Source: Acheta domesticus (taxonomy: Eukaryota; Arthropoda; Insecta; Orthoptera; Gryllidae). Taken from it: a DNA stretch of 64,000 bases. Made by a program: the position numbers and the translations under genes. A model generated the notes under the pieces. That model made no database searches. It was not told the DNA's origin and saw only the letters and a list, made by a program, of their open reading frames with translations. The stretch spans positions 128,473,356 through 128,537,355 of the forward strand of contig JAHLJT010004567.1 of assembly GCA_031308135.1 (NCBI GenBank). The letters are read 5' to 3'. Shown one piece after another: positions 45,487 to 55,257 of this stretch (the first letter of the stretch is position 1; every line of letters begins with the position of its first letter).

Positions 45487-45735
45487 CTGCGATTTTTGTA
45501 GGAAGAGCTCTCAAGATAACTCAAATCCCATCTTCGCGATGGAATATGTCACGGCATTTCGCGTCTTTTCTCGGTCTTGCCGGTAGAAGTCGCATGATCG
45601 CAAGCACTGCTTCATACGGTCGCGATCGTGCGAAATCTAGCGGAACGACTGTGGATGATACGAAATGCCGTGACATATTCCATCGCGAAGATGGGATTTG
45701 AGTTATCTTGAGAGCTCTTCCTACAAAAATCGCAG
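45487..45735. mobile_element. MITE with ~75-bp perfect inverted repeats
   Basis: The ends CTGCGATTTTTGTAGGAAGA and its inverted copy are flanked by TA on each side. The arms match for about 75 bp. The short centre includes CATACGGTCGCGATCGTGCG. The same frame reads on both strands because of the palindrome, so the ORFs here are not genes. A diverged relative is at 50855-51078. Confidence 0.85.
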
Positions 45736-46007
45736 TATAACTTCCAAGTACACAGTCCGATATCCGATCGCTACAAGATCCTGACACGAAGTGTTGTAAA
45801 AATTCCAAAAATGTTCTATCTCCGTTCTTCTTTTCGAAAGCCTCTTGTTTCTATCCTTGTCTCATGGTCCTTTTCATGTTTATAATCCCTATGTTATTGC
45901 TAATCCATCAATAAATGACTAATCTCTTCTTGTCAACAATGTTCGTATTTCTTTATGCTATATTTCGTGATAATTTATTAATAAAACAATTTTCCCCCTT
46001 CTCCAAT

Positions 46008-46008
<1 letters not shown>

Positions 46009-46052
<44 letters not shown>
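46009..46052. repeat. (TA)n microsatellite
   Basis: About 44 bp of pure AT dinucleotides. Confidence 0.9.
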
Positions 46053-46054
<2 letters not shown>

Positions 46055-46135
46055 TTTTCTCATATTTATACGTATTATTTCTCACGCCAAATTACGTACT
46101 GGAGTGTACAAAATTGAGGGCTTTTCCGATGCACT

Positions 46136-47365
46136 TCAATATGAAGAATTATATTTTGGATTTACCATCTTGTATGATGAAGTACTTCCTGTAAGGATAC
46201 TAAACATATTTCTATTGACCCTATTGTTGTCTGAAATAACTTCTATTACTATAAAACCACAGTCCTGAACAAAATTGATACATTTTAAAGTTAACTCTGC
46301 TAACTCATTGCCTGTCATTTTTAACAAGTATCAGTGCAGCAACAGCTGACATTGACCCAAACACTGACGATAACATAAAAGCCTGAATGGTTTTTGCAGC
46401 AGAAGAAATTTGATTTTGAGCAAAACCAAATAATGACCCACCCTTGTAAGAAATCTGAGAATTAACATAAATTTCATCTAACAATGTGTTCACATACTTT
46501 TCCCTGTTACTCAATCTTTTTCAAAGATTTTGTATGTAAGAGTTTTTATCACCTGGAGAAACATTAAAATTGTTTGCAACCCTTTTCAAATGACCTTCAT
46601 GTGGAAGAAATATTATCTTCTGATTAAGAATAGCCGCATAGCTTGCAGATGACAAATAATGAATCATGAATGCAATTTGAAATAACGACGCAGAATACAT
46701 CCTTTTTGTTTCACAAACCATTTGGAACTGTTCAGTAAGAAATTTTACAGGCCCACTGTCGGGAAATTCCTCCCCTTCATGAACCTCTAAGAAATCTTCT
46801 CATTCTATGCTCATTTCTATGAGCAGATTTTGATTTTTCAATCAATTTGCGGTATTGCTTTTGTGCATCCATATCACCAGGTCCATAGCTTTGGTCACAG
46901 TGGTTTCTGTAATGAGAAAGGATTTTATCCAACTGTGACCATTGCTGAAGCTTACAATGAAATGGTAAAATCCACAGAAGAGCCTCTCTACGTAAATCTA
47001 TGCCATTGATGTACACTGTCACCTGTGGCTGTGGACAAACTTTCACTCTAACTGTAACCCTAGGGTTTTCTTCAGTAGATAAAATATAAAAAACACAGGC
47101 TTTGTCATTAATTGTCACTTCCTCACATAAACCTCTCACATAAAAATATTTTAAAATCTTTGATGGCACTAAAACTTTTAATAGAGTCCTTTTCCAGAAC
47201 CTCCTTAGTCTTCGCATCACGTCTTTCTTGTACTTCCATCATCCTTTCTTCTGGTGATTTTCTTGTGGATGGCCCAGGCTTACTCAAATAGTTTGGTAAA
47301 TTCGGAAAGATCAGAAGCAAAGCATGGCTTTTAAACAAGGTCTGTCCTTTTTTCGAGACATCCAC
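46136..47365 (-). pseudogene. P-like transposase, region after the THAP domain
   Basis: Consecutive frames (47123-47365, 46777-47220, 46521-46721, 46305-46514, 46136-46327) carry a basic coiled-coil-like stretch. After it come HYLSSASYAAILNQKIIFLP, a block typical of P-element proteins (SxxAYxxL.....LPH), and then FVQDCGFIVIEVISDNNRVN with the first catalytic Asp region (SDNNxxNRxMF). At least three frame changes separate them. Whether any reflect introns cannot be told. The last frame runs into the 4.5-kb insertion. Confidence 0.75.
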
Positions 47366-47592
47366 TGCTTATTGTGGTCTATATAAATTTCCTCAGTTTC
47401 CACATCATCTGGGTAAAAATGTTTTATGCACACACGACTATGCTGTGTTGGTGTCCAGTTTGCACGTGGTATGTTTCTAATCCACTGAGATTTCCTCTCA
47501 TCATCACTTGGAAATTTGAAGACCGAAATATAACCTTCTTTACTGGAGGCATAATTACTCTGGCACGGTGGCACACAACAGTTTTTTGGCAT
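47311..47592 (-). pseudogene. THAP zinc-finger domain of the P-like transposase
   Basis: The ATG-started piece MPKNCCVPPCQSNYASSK is a C2CH THAP domain. It has CCVPPC, FKFPSDDERKSQWIRNI, then CIKHFYPDD, and ends shortly after. THAP domains bind DNA at P-element ends. The methionine at 47592 is the natural start of the transposase. The frame continues into 47123-47365 with a change of phase. Confidence 0.9.
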
Positions 47593-47800
47593 CTAAATAA
47601 AAGAAAGCAAACATGAATAGCGTAAAAATAGAATACAATGAAAAAATAACTTTTTACATTTGTGTACATAAAAGGGTTCATAGTTTTAATACTATAATTG
47701 AAGTAACAACTTGCTTTATAATTCAAAAGTAAATGAAAGGAAAAGAAAAAAGAAACTTACTTTCGTCTTTTATTATTAAAGAAGAAAGTTTCACACGGGA

Positions 47801-47929
47801 GGGGTCTTATTATTTTCGTCTTTTAAGAACACCAAGTACCACCTAACAAAACTATGTTGCATTAGATAATTTTAACAAGTGACAAGTAAATGGCACATTA
47901 TTGTTTAACACTACATACTCGTACCTTAA
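47801..47929. repeat. Tandem duplication, first copy, left part
   Basis: TTTCGTCTTTTAAGAACACC and the following ~120 bp match 51839-51955 closely. The copy continues on the other side of the TTAA transposon at 51639-51720, which matches 51956-52045. Confidence 0.85.
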
Positions 47930-48176
47930 CCCATTAAGTCCCAAATTACACAGGTCTGCGAAAAAAAAATTTTTGTTAGCTGCATTAGATATTTTTACTG
48001 AATTATATGTTTTAAAGTGCGCTGATTTCAAAAGTTATGGCCATTTTTTTCTATCACATAAGGATTTTTTGCAAATTCCAACACAAAATATTGGTTAAAG
48101 CACTCCTTTATTCAAAATTTTCAAACAATAAGCATTTTTTTTTAAAGCAAACGAAACATTATTTTGATACATGTAC

Positions 48177-49880
48177 TTATTCATGTTCTTTATGAAACGT
48201 CTTCTTCTTTTCCTTGATACTTTGACGAGTCCTTTTCCGATTTTTATTTTCAGTTTCTCGCTTAAGCAGCCAACAGTAGTCAGCAAGCATAGTAACATCC
48301 CATCGCCCTTGGTACCTTCTCTCGATATCACGCACATCCTGGTGAAATCGCTCCCCCTGCTCTTCACTGTAAGCTCCCAGGTTTTCAGGAAAATAGTCTA
48401 TGTGAGAGTGTAAAAAATGGACCTTCAAGCTCATCTTGCAGCCTTGAGCTTCATATGCTGCTAACATCCGTTGCACAATGGTTTTATAGTTAGGATTCCT
48501 GGTATTTCCTAAAAACTTTCGCACTACGTCCTTGAACGATACCCAAGCTTCTTTTTCCTTCTCATTCATAGTTTCCACAAATGAAGGGTCCGTTAAAAGT
48601 TTTCTTATGTCGGGGCCGGTGAAAACTCCCTCTTTCAACTTTGCTTCTGACAGCTTCGGAAATTTTGTACATAAATATTTGAAACAGTCTCCATCCTTTT
48701 GCAGCGATTTTACAAATTGTTTCATCAACCCCAATTTGATATGGAGAGGGGGCAACAAAACCTTTTCTGGTGGTACCAAGGTAGTGTTTATAACATTTTT
48801 CTCTCCAGGTTTTAAAGTTTCTCGGGATGGCCAATCACTTTTTTTCCAGTGCTGTTCTCTGGCTCTACTATCCCACAAGCATAAGAAGCATGGGTATTTA
48901 GTATAGCCTGCCTGCTGACCCAAAAGCATTGTCAGTATTTTGAAGTCCCCACAAATCATCCATTGATGGTCTTGATACTTGATTTTTTCCAGGATAATGG
49001 CCAAATCGTTATAATCTTCTTTCATATGCACGGAATGTCCAATCGGAATCGAGGCAAATTTATTTCCATTGTGCAATAATACTACTTTAAGGCTAGTCTT
49101 AGATGAGTCAATGAATAGGCGCCATTCAGATGAGTCATACTTTATATCAAAGCAATGTATGAGTTCTTCCACATTATTGCAGAAAACTAAATTTCCTTCT
49201 TTTGAAAAAAACTGGGTGAATTCTTTTTCTCGGTGTCTGTACCAGTGGAAAGAAGTGCCAGGTGATAAAAGGTTTTTATTTTTTAATCTAGAACCTAACA
49301 GTTCGGCTGCATCTTTTGAAAGACCTAAATCTCTTACTAAATCATTGAGCTCACCTTGAGAAAATAGTTGAGGCCTTCCATCTTCGTCAAAAGATGAATC
49401 TGAGCTTGATTCACCGGGAGGAGGTAAAGTAGCTTCGTCCTCCAACTCACTAGGATATTCATCCAAACTGGAAGGTGGCTGCGGGATAGATATCTCGGAG
49501 CTATGGGGCACTGGACGTATAGCTGAGTCAAGATTAGGATAACTTATGTTTCTTTTGTTTTTTGAATTGAATCCCTTTACGTCAACTGAGCAGAAGTAGC
49601 AGTCAGAGGTGTGATTTTTCTGCTCACGCCATATCATAGGAATTCCAAATCGAAATAATTTTTTCTTTCCCTTAAACCACAAACGAAGATCTTCTTCGCA
49701 TCTTCTACACACCTTATGCGGGGCCCATGGTTTATCTTGATCACCAACTTTTAATTTAAAGTAGGCAAAATAAACTTTCCTTATAAAATCACTTATATTT
49801 CTCTGTTGACTTTTACTAGTGAATTCACCACAGATATAACAAAAACTGTTTGGAGAAATAACACAACCCCTTGTAGCCAT
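48177..49880 (-). CDS. Transposase-like protein of the TTAA transposon
   Basis: The 567-aa ATG-started frame is open throughout. The N-terminus has paired cysteine motifs, CYICGEF and CRRCEEDLRLW, then CYFCSVDVKGF, followed by an acidic Ser/Pro stretch (SSDSSFDEDGRPQ). The core includes WRLFIDSSKTSLKVVLLHNG, then HSVHMKEDY, GDFKILTMLLGQQAGYTKYP and CFLCLWDSRAREQHW, then LPPLHIKLGLMKQFVK and EEQGERFHQDVRDIERRYQG. I recognise the family as very common and usually unannotated in arthropod and cnidarian genomes. Its association here with TTAA ends supports a transposase role. Acidic residues in the DSS, GDF and GERFHQD blocks are catalytic candidates; this is inference. Confidence 0.85.
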   Translation of the reverse strand: MATRGCVISPNSFCYICGEFTSKSQQRNISDFIRKVYFAYFKLKVGDQDKPWAPHKVCRRCEEDLRLWFKGKKKLFRFGIPMIWREQKNHTSDCYFCSVDVKGFNSKNKRNISYPNLDSAIRPVPHSSEISIPQPPSSLDEYPSELEDEATLPPPGESSSDSSFDEDGRPQLFSQGELNDLVRDLGLSKDAAELLGSRLKNKNLLSPGTSFHWYRHREKEFTQFFSKEGNLVFCNNVEELIHCFDIKYDSSEWRLFIDSSKTSLKVVLLHNGNKFASIPIGHSVHMKEDYNDLAIILEKIKYQDHQWMICGDFKILTMLLGQQAGYTKYPCFLCLWDSRAREQHWKKSDWPSRETLKPGEKNVINTTLVPPEKVLLPPLHIKLGLMKQFVKSLQKDGDCFKYLCTKFPKLSEAKLKEGVFTGPDIRKLLTDPSFVETMNEKEKEAWVSFKDVVRKFLGNTRNPNYKTIVQRMLAAYEAQGCKMSLKVHFLHSHIDYFPENLGAYSEEQGERFHQDVRDIERRYQGRWDVTMLADYCWLLKRETENKNRKRTRQSIKEKKKTFHKEHE

Positions 49881-50317
49881 GATTAACAGACAACAGCACT
49901 GTTCACTTCAATATCAGTATGTCTACTGAGAGCTTTTCTTTGTTTCAAGCGATATACGTCATTTGACTTGTCTCAACCTGTTAAAACATTCCCAGTCTTA
50001 CCAACAGCTCAGGTTGTTTTTCTCCATTATCAAATAAAAATCATATGGGTTTATTACTATAATTATAATTATAATGAACGTAGATACTGCAATTACATAA
50101 AACCTTATGTGATATAATAATTTGAATATTTTTTATGATTTTGGGAGGTCAAAATCTGTAAGAAAATGTAAAAAAAATCCTATGCAGTTTTTTGGTCGCA
50201 GACCTGTGTTATTTATACTGCAGTTTTTTAGTGAAATTCAAAAAATCATCATAATTGAGTGCTAGTTATTTAATTTTATGGAAATTCAAAATATTCATTT
50301 GGGTAGATGTGGAGGAC

Positions 50318-51627
50318 CGTCCTTATATGAGGACGCTGGGACTTGGTATGAAGTTTTCCGCAATAATAAAAATAAGTCTTCATAACAAATGTTTATGCCC
50401 ACTGGATTCGAATTTTAGTAACTATTGTTTGAAATTTAAAACAAAAATAAAATGATTAAACAATATCATTACATACGTTATTGTAATGTATCAACAAAGC
50501 AAATACGATTACACTAGAAGAATATTTTAAAAAAAGAACTTGATTGAACAGACTTCTACTACTAACATATTTGCGAAAATGATCTTGCTCAGCTAAGATT
50601 ATAGTACAAAAGTAATTTCAGAAAAAGCTACTTTACTTTCTGAAGTGGAATAGACCAAAACATTCCACACAGAGTAATATTGCGTTTAGCAAAATATTTG
50701 CGAGGCTTGCTTATGAATGATGGCTGCTGATATTGTGCAAAAGCAATTCTTGTGATAATGAGTCTTTTTCTGTCGAATCTTACGTTAGGCAGCACTCTTG
50801 CTGGAGAAGACAAACTGATACTTTCTTTCTTGCAGATTCTTGGAACTTTTATAGTGCGATTTTTATAAAGCTACCTCTCAAGGCCCGTCTTCACGATGAA
50901 AACTATCTCGGCATTTCGCGTCTTTCTCAGTCGGGCCGCTTGATGTTGCATGATCAAGCAGTGCTTGATACGGTCGCGATCATGCGACATCTAGCGGAAC
51001 GACCGAGAAAACCGCGAAATGCCGTTATGTATTCCATCGTGAAGACGGTCCTGGAGAGGCAGCTGTATAAAAATCGCGTCTTTCTCGGTCGTGCCGGTAG
51101 ATGTCGCATGAATAAGCAGTGCATGATCAAGCAGTCGCATGATCAATCATGCGACATCTAGCGGCACGATCATTCCTCGGAAAAAAGAAAAAACATGAAA
51201 TGAAATTCCAACTCTTTTACAAGTTTTTCACTTCACGACAAAATTGTATAACACGAAGTCCCAGCGTCCTCATATGAGGACGGCACTAAAATATCAACGT
51301 CTCGAAAACATTGAATCATATAACTGCACAATTTTATATTCTTCGTAAAGTATGAGCACAAACACTACACAGTGAGTTTCGCAACTCATCAAAATTTTGA
51401 AAAGTATATATAATCAAATTTTTTATCAACACAAACAAAGAATAAAATGCACTAACTTAGGAAGTTAGAAAAACTACAATAATATAAACTTGAGCCATAA
51501 CAAACGTTTATATCTGTTGAATGAAACTTTGCGGTGTAGCCAAACAACAATATGATGGTAAACACAATTTATAATGTAATGAAATAATGAAAAAATTCAC
51601 TGTCCTCAAATGAGGACGCTGGTACTT
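50318..51627. repeat. Dispersed subterminal repeats of the TTAA transposon
   Basis: A string close to CTCATATGAGGACGCTGGGACTT occurs at about 50318-50342 (plus), 51260-51284 (minus) and 51601-51627 (plus, running into the right end). Its CTCATATGAG core is palindromic. The clustering near one end suggests transposase-binding sites. Confidence 0.6.
50855..51078. mobile_element. Diverged MITE related to 45487-45735
   Basis: The ends AGTGCGATTTTTATAAAGC and TATAAAAATCGC form inverted repeats. The interior shares CGGCATTTCGCGTCTTTCTC and GATACGGTCGCGATCATGCG with the MITE at 45487. A further ~100 bp to 51180 repeats part of the interior (GTGCCGGTAGATGTCGCATG). It sits upstream of the TTAA transposase gene. 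Confidence 0.7.
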
Positions 51628-51749
51628 AAATGGGTTAAACACAGAGAAGAAACTGGTGATCGTAAAATGGTTCTCCACCAAATAACAGCACTTTTCTCTA
51701 AAAGGAGAGCAAATTGTAAATAATACTTTATGGTAGTCCTAGGTACCTA

Positions 51750-51750
51750 C

Positions 51751-51799
<49 letters not shown>
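51750..51799. repeat. (ATT)n microsatellite
   Basis: About 50 bp of TAT/ATT trinucleotides, between the two tandem copies of the P-like element flank. Confidence 0.9.
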
Positions 51800-51835
51800 A
51801 GTAGTAGTAGGATTAGTACTTACTGGGGTACTTAT

Positions 51836-52050
51836 TACTTTCGTCTTTGAAGAACACCTAGTACCACCTAACAAAACAATGTTGCATTAGATAATTTTAA
51901 CAAGTGAAGAGCAAATGGCACATTATAGTTTAACATTTCATTCCTTTAACATGCAGAGGAAACTGGTGATCCGTAAACAGGTTCTCCACTAAATATCAGC
52001 ACTTTTCTCTAAAGGGAGAGAAAATTATAAATAATCCTTTACCATCATAT
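51836..52050. repeat. Tandem duplication, second copy (uninterrupted)
   Basis: This copy contains in one piece what the first copy has split by the TTAA transposon. The junction reads CATTCCTTTAACATGCAGAG, so it preserves the pre-insertion arrangement. Both lie in the 5' part of the P-like element. Confidence 0.85.
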
Positions 52051-52244
52051 ACCTCTTCACATAAAACAAAGTGCGAAACACAGCAGCTTACCTTAATACA
52101 CACGTATTTAGATCGGAGCCACAGCAAAAATACCTAAAACACATATGAAAGCAAGCAGCAACTTCGGCACTCGATGGACCCCTTGCTCTGTTGCCAAATC
52201 GCAGTGTCACGGCCTTTACTAGAGTATGGCCATGGGATGGCATA

Positions 52245-52412
52245 TTAAAAATTTTTGACTTTTTTTACAACTGGTTCGCTATCAGAAGAATCATCAGAAC
52301 TGTGTGGAAAAAAATCACCGCTCGAATCTTCAAAGGGATCGTTATTTTCTTCATCTGAAAGACATTCCTGCAATAAGCGGTTCAATTTCTTTCCATTTTC
52401 TTCATAAATCAT
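52245..52412 (-). pseudogene. piggyBac transposase, acidic N-terminus
   Basis: An ATG at 52412 (MIYEENGKKLNRLLQECLSD) begins an acidic region with DPFEDSSGDFFPHSSDDSSD, as at the N-terminus of many piggyBac-derived proteins. A stop near 52245 directly precedes the P-like insertion. Beyond it, at 38601, the piggyBac core starts. Composition and position are the only evidence for the link, as this region is poorly conserved. Confidence 0.55.
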
Positions 52413-54916
52413 TTTTCGCCACACAAAAACACTGAAAAAGATCCACGTAAATGCCACCAAAACTAGCACGGAATGTGCAACAATGAATACAACTGCATCT
52501 ATCAAAACGTGCCTAGTCTTGTACGTTTCAGATTCCAGGAACAGACGCGCTTCAGAGAATCAACGTATGATTCACACGGCCATTGTCGAAAATAAATGTG
52601 CAAAGACCGCGAGAATCAAAAGCTGTTTCTCAGAACAAAACAGTACAAAATTAAGATTTTTTACTAGGAAATACAATCGAGAATAATGAGTAGTCCCATT
52701 TCTAACCAATAGACGGATAAAAAGGGTTCTGCCAGAGGTTCGTCATTTTCTTGATTATTGTGGTAATCAACGTGTTAATGAATCCGCAATGAATGTAGGC
52801 GGCATTGTTGCGAAGCGGACAGGATGAGCGAAAGAGAGGGCAGGTAGAGACGTAAATAACTATCTGGGTATTATCCGCGCACGTTTTCTTCACCGGGGTT
52901 TGTTATTTCGTCGACAGGACTCCATTATCAAATATGTAGCTTGTTCTTCGATGCAAAATAGTTTCAATTATACGGGATCCAACATTTCTGCTTATCAGAT
53001 TTTTCAACAATGTTCGTTGCACTCTCTTATTAATCAACTAATGCTAGTAAAGGAGTGGGGACAAGTATTCCAGGCCTCAAGAAGACGTGCAAGAGTAATA
53101 CTTAGCTAGATCACGATTTTTTAATGATATATTTGATACTGATAAAAATAAGATTCTGATATAGTTTTCAAAACAAAGTTGTTTTGGTATTAAAATTTAA
53201 TACAAAAGTAGATTAGTAAAGCTATTGATGGACAAGTTCTATGAATAATGATACCTTTAACTATTGTATAAACGAAAGCTCCAATGTAAGATGTACTGTA
53301 ATTTGTTAATGTAAGATGTATTGTAATTTGTTATCAAATGTATCTCTAACAAGATTTTGAGGTTGAAATTGAGTCATGTCTCTACAGGCTCGTGTAACAT
53401 CTTATGAGTAGTAACATTTTAATATGTAATGTTTTAATTTTGACTATGATCACTGATGTAACTTGTGAAAACTAAGTTAGTATTAAATCTAATTTATTAT
53501 GATGAATTTTTTAGGTGAAGTAATTATACCTTTTCTATTGTACGTTGTCTATAAATTTGTAATAGAATGAATTTGCCTACTTTCACAGTATTTATCACCT
53601 AAGAACGAAAACAAAACCAAGTCGATTAATGGAATTGTAGATGCTAACCTCATCATGTTTTAGTCAAAATCACCACTTTGATGTTAATGTATGTTTCTAG
53701 TGATATTTTTTCTCGAAAATAAGCAGAAATTTCTTGTTCCAGTAAAACTTCCTTGTGATTTCGAGAACAGAATGAGCATATAATATCTCGATGTAATTGT
53801 ATTTAAGGAAACTTACTTTTTATTTTTAGACATCTGTATAGTATTGATTGCATTTCATTGGATTTTATTTCACTGTGACATTATAATCATTTATTTGTTA
53901 TATTATAAAACTGAATAAAGATCGTAGTGGTGAATTGTAGTTCATTTGTTTTTAATTTCTTTACATCCATAAACATTGTAATTCGGTAACTAAACGATTA
54001 AATTTGCGCACCACGTCCTGCTTTCACTCATTGTAATGAGATGTGTTATACGAAAGTGAGTCCACGACTGCAGAATTTTTATATGGAACAAAGGTTATTG
54101 CCGAATAAGGGGGTGAAAAGTGCATTAGCACCCGGCAATCAACACAGATTCCATCGTATGTTACATCCTATGTTTTAATTTAAGCACAAGTGAACTTTGT
54201 TCCAATTTGTGTTCCATCTCATTGAGTGTCAACTTCAATAACTTTCTTTAATTATTCTAATTTCACTTATGCCTACAATATACACAATCAAACATTTTCA
54301 CATAATGCATTTTGTATTCAACTTAATTATATGTATTTTTATTTGCTTGAATCAATGCCTAATGATTATCCCGAAGTAATAGCAACCATTCCCCTGTAAA
54401 AAATAGTTAATTGCAGGTATGCGCGGGTTCTCGCCATGTAAGTATCCTGGTCCTTCGAACTAAGCTATACAGGTAAGTGGTGGTGTTGGTGCTCCATAAG
54501 TTATCCGCCTATTTCAGTCCACAGCCTGCTACACTAGCCGCACCATTAGGATCGTAGAGATTGAGGATATAGCTGTTCGTAATTGCAGGTAATGAAGGCA
54601 ATTTTTATTTTAATTAAAAAATATAAATCTACTGATTGTACTGCTATCTGACTAGTTCCTAAAGTATGTATTTTGAATTTCATTTCCCTTTATATGGATC
54701 TCCTTTTCTGTGGGTAGTTAAGGCAACCAAATTTGAATTCAAATTAATGTATTTTAAATGTTGACTTTTAAATGCTGAAACTAGTCAGCAATGAAGATTT
54801 AATATTTTTAAATAACAATGCAACAAATTTGAACTTGCCACAAGGTGAAATCATGTGTTCTTTACTAAATCACATACACTGATTCCGAAAATCAAATCAG
54901 AAATGTTCCATCATGT
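52413..54916. other. AT-rich gene-free stretch
   Basis: No domain-bearing ORF, RNA gene or clear repeat was found. A short local duplication, AATGTAAGATGTA(C/T)TGTAATTTGTTA, occurs at 53283-53332. Confidence 0.5.
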
Positions 54917-55257
54917 CAGTGGCGTAGTTAGAGGGGCAGCGGTCCGCCCCGGGTGTCATTTCTTTAGAGGTGACACCAATTAGAAAATTTTATAGATAAT
55001 AACATAGATTTTGATATTATACATACGTTTGCCGCCTTTATATCTGGAAAACTATTTTTATAAAAAATATGCGTTTGTTAATTTATTTTTCGTTTTAGAT
55101 ATTAGAAAATTATATTTCAATTATTTTGAATTAAATAGATTTTAATGTAATATTAAATAACGTATTGACTATTCTGTAAGAGATAGAGATAGTTTTATAT
55201 TTAATTTAGGGTGTGATACCAGTAGTTTTGCCCCAGGTGACATCAACTACGCCACTG
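54917..55257. mobile_element. hAT-like MITE, 341 bp
   Basis: The ends CAGTGGCGTAGTT and AACTACGCCACTG are perfect 13-bp inverted repeats. Subterminal sequences GGTGTCATT and GGTGACATC also mirror each other. Flanks share CATGT (54912-54916 and 55258-55262), but a clean 8-bp duplication is not visible. No ORF inside. Confidence 0.8.

Larger units (their letters stand above)
41599..46138. mobile_element. 4.5-kb insertion of unknown type in the P-like transposase
   Basis: The P-like reading frame stops at the right edge and resumes at the left edge with ATAT on both sides (41595-41598, 46139-46142). The insert starts TGTAATAATCC and ends ATGCACTTCA. The TG...CA ends would fit an LTR element, but no LTR pair or reverse transcriptase was seen, and no matching terminal inverted repeats were found. 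It contains ~310-bp tandem repeats, a long hairpin, a MITE and a TA run. An intron is unlikely because the donor and acceptor phases do not agree. Confidence 0.55.
47930..51634 (-). mobile_element. TTAA-target DNA transposon, 3705 bp
   Basis: TTAA lies at both edges (47926-47929, 51635-51638). The ends are CCCATTAAGTCCCA on the left and, inverted, CCCATTTAAGTACCA on the right. It carries one intact transposase-like gene on the minus strand and a nested MITE. The empty site is seen in the second copy of the duplicated flank (51836-52050), which has a single TTTAAC where the insert sits. The superfamily is uncertain: TTAA targets are known for piggyBac, Kolobok and Sola3. Confidence 0.88.
38609..52234 (-). 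mobile_element. P-element-like transposon with nested insertions
   Basis: The ends at 38609 and 52234 are inverted copies over about 53 bp, starting CACGGCCATACTCTA on the left and CATGGCCATACTCTA on the right. Both begin with CA as P-superfamily ends do. Flanking 7-mers GGATAGC (38602-38608) and GGATGGC (52235-52241) are a candidate duplication with one mismatch; P elements usually make 8 bp. A THAP-domain transposase lies inside on the minus strand. Removing the three nested insertions leaves about 4.6 kb. Confidence 0.78.
22776..52412 (-). mobile_element. piggyBac element broken into four pieces by nested insertions
   Basis: Four separate minus-strand segments (52245-52412, 38221-38601, 29210-29577, 22776-23345) read in order as one piggyBac transposase. 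At two of the three junctions the coding sequence resumes across a duplicated target site, which places LINE-1 and LINE-2 exactly. At the third, the P-like element separates the acidic N-terminus from the core. The C-terminal end is lost at the Jockey-type LINE. The element ends (TTAA and terminal repeats) were not located. Confidence 0.75.

Noticed and set aside
45390..45808. Two overlapping ORFs on opposite strands with the same peptide
   Set aside because: They result from the palindromic MITE, which reads the same on both strands.
41599..46138. Intron of the P-like transposase
   Set aside because: GT...AG pairs at the edges give the wrong phase or a stop, while an ATAT repeat at the borders restores the frame exactly.
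54917..55257. 8-bp hAT target duplication for the 341-bp MITE
   Set aside because: Only CATGT is shared between the flanks; eight bases do not match, so the superfamily rests on the ends alone.
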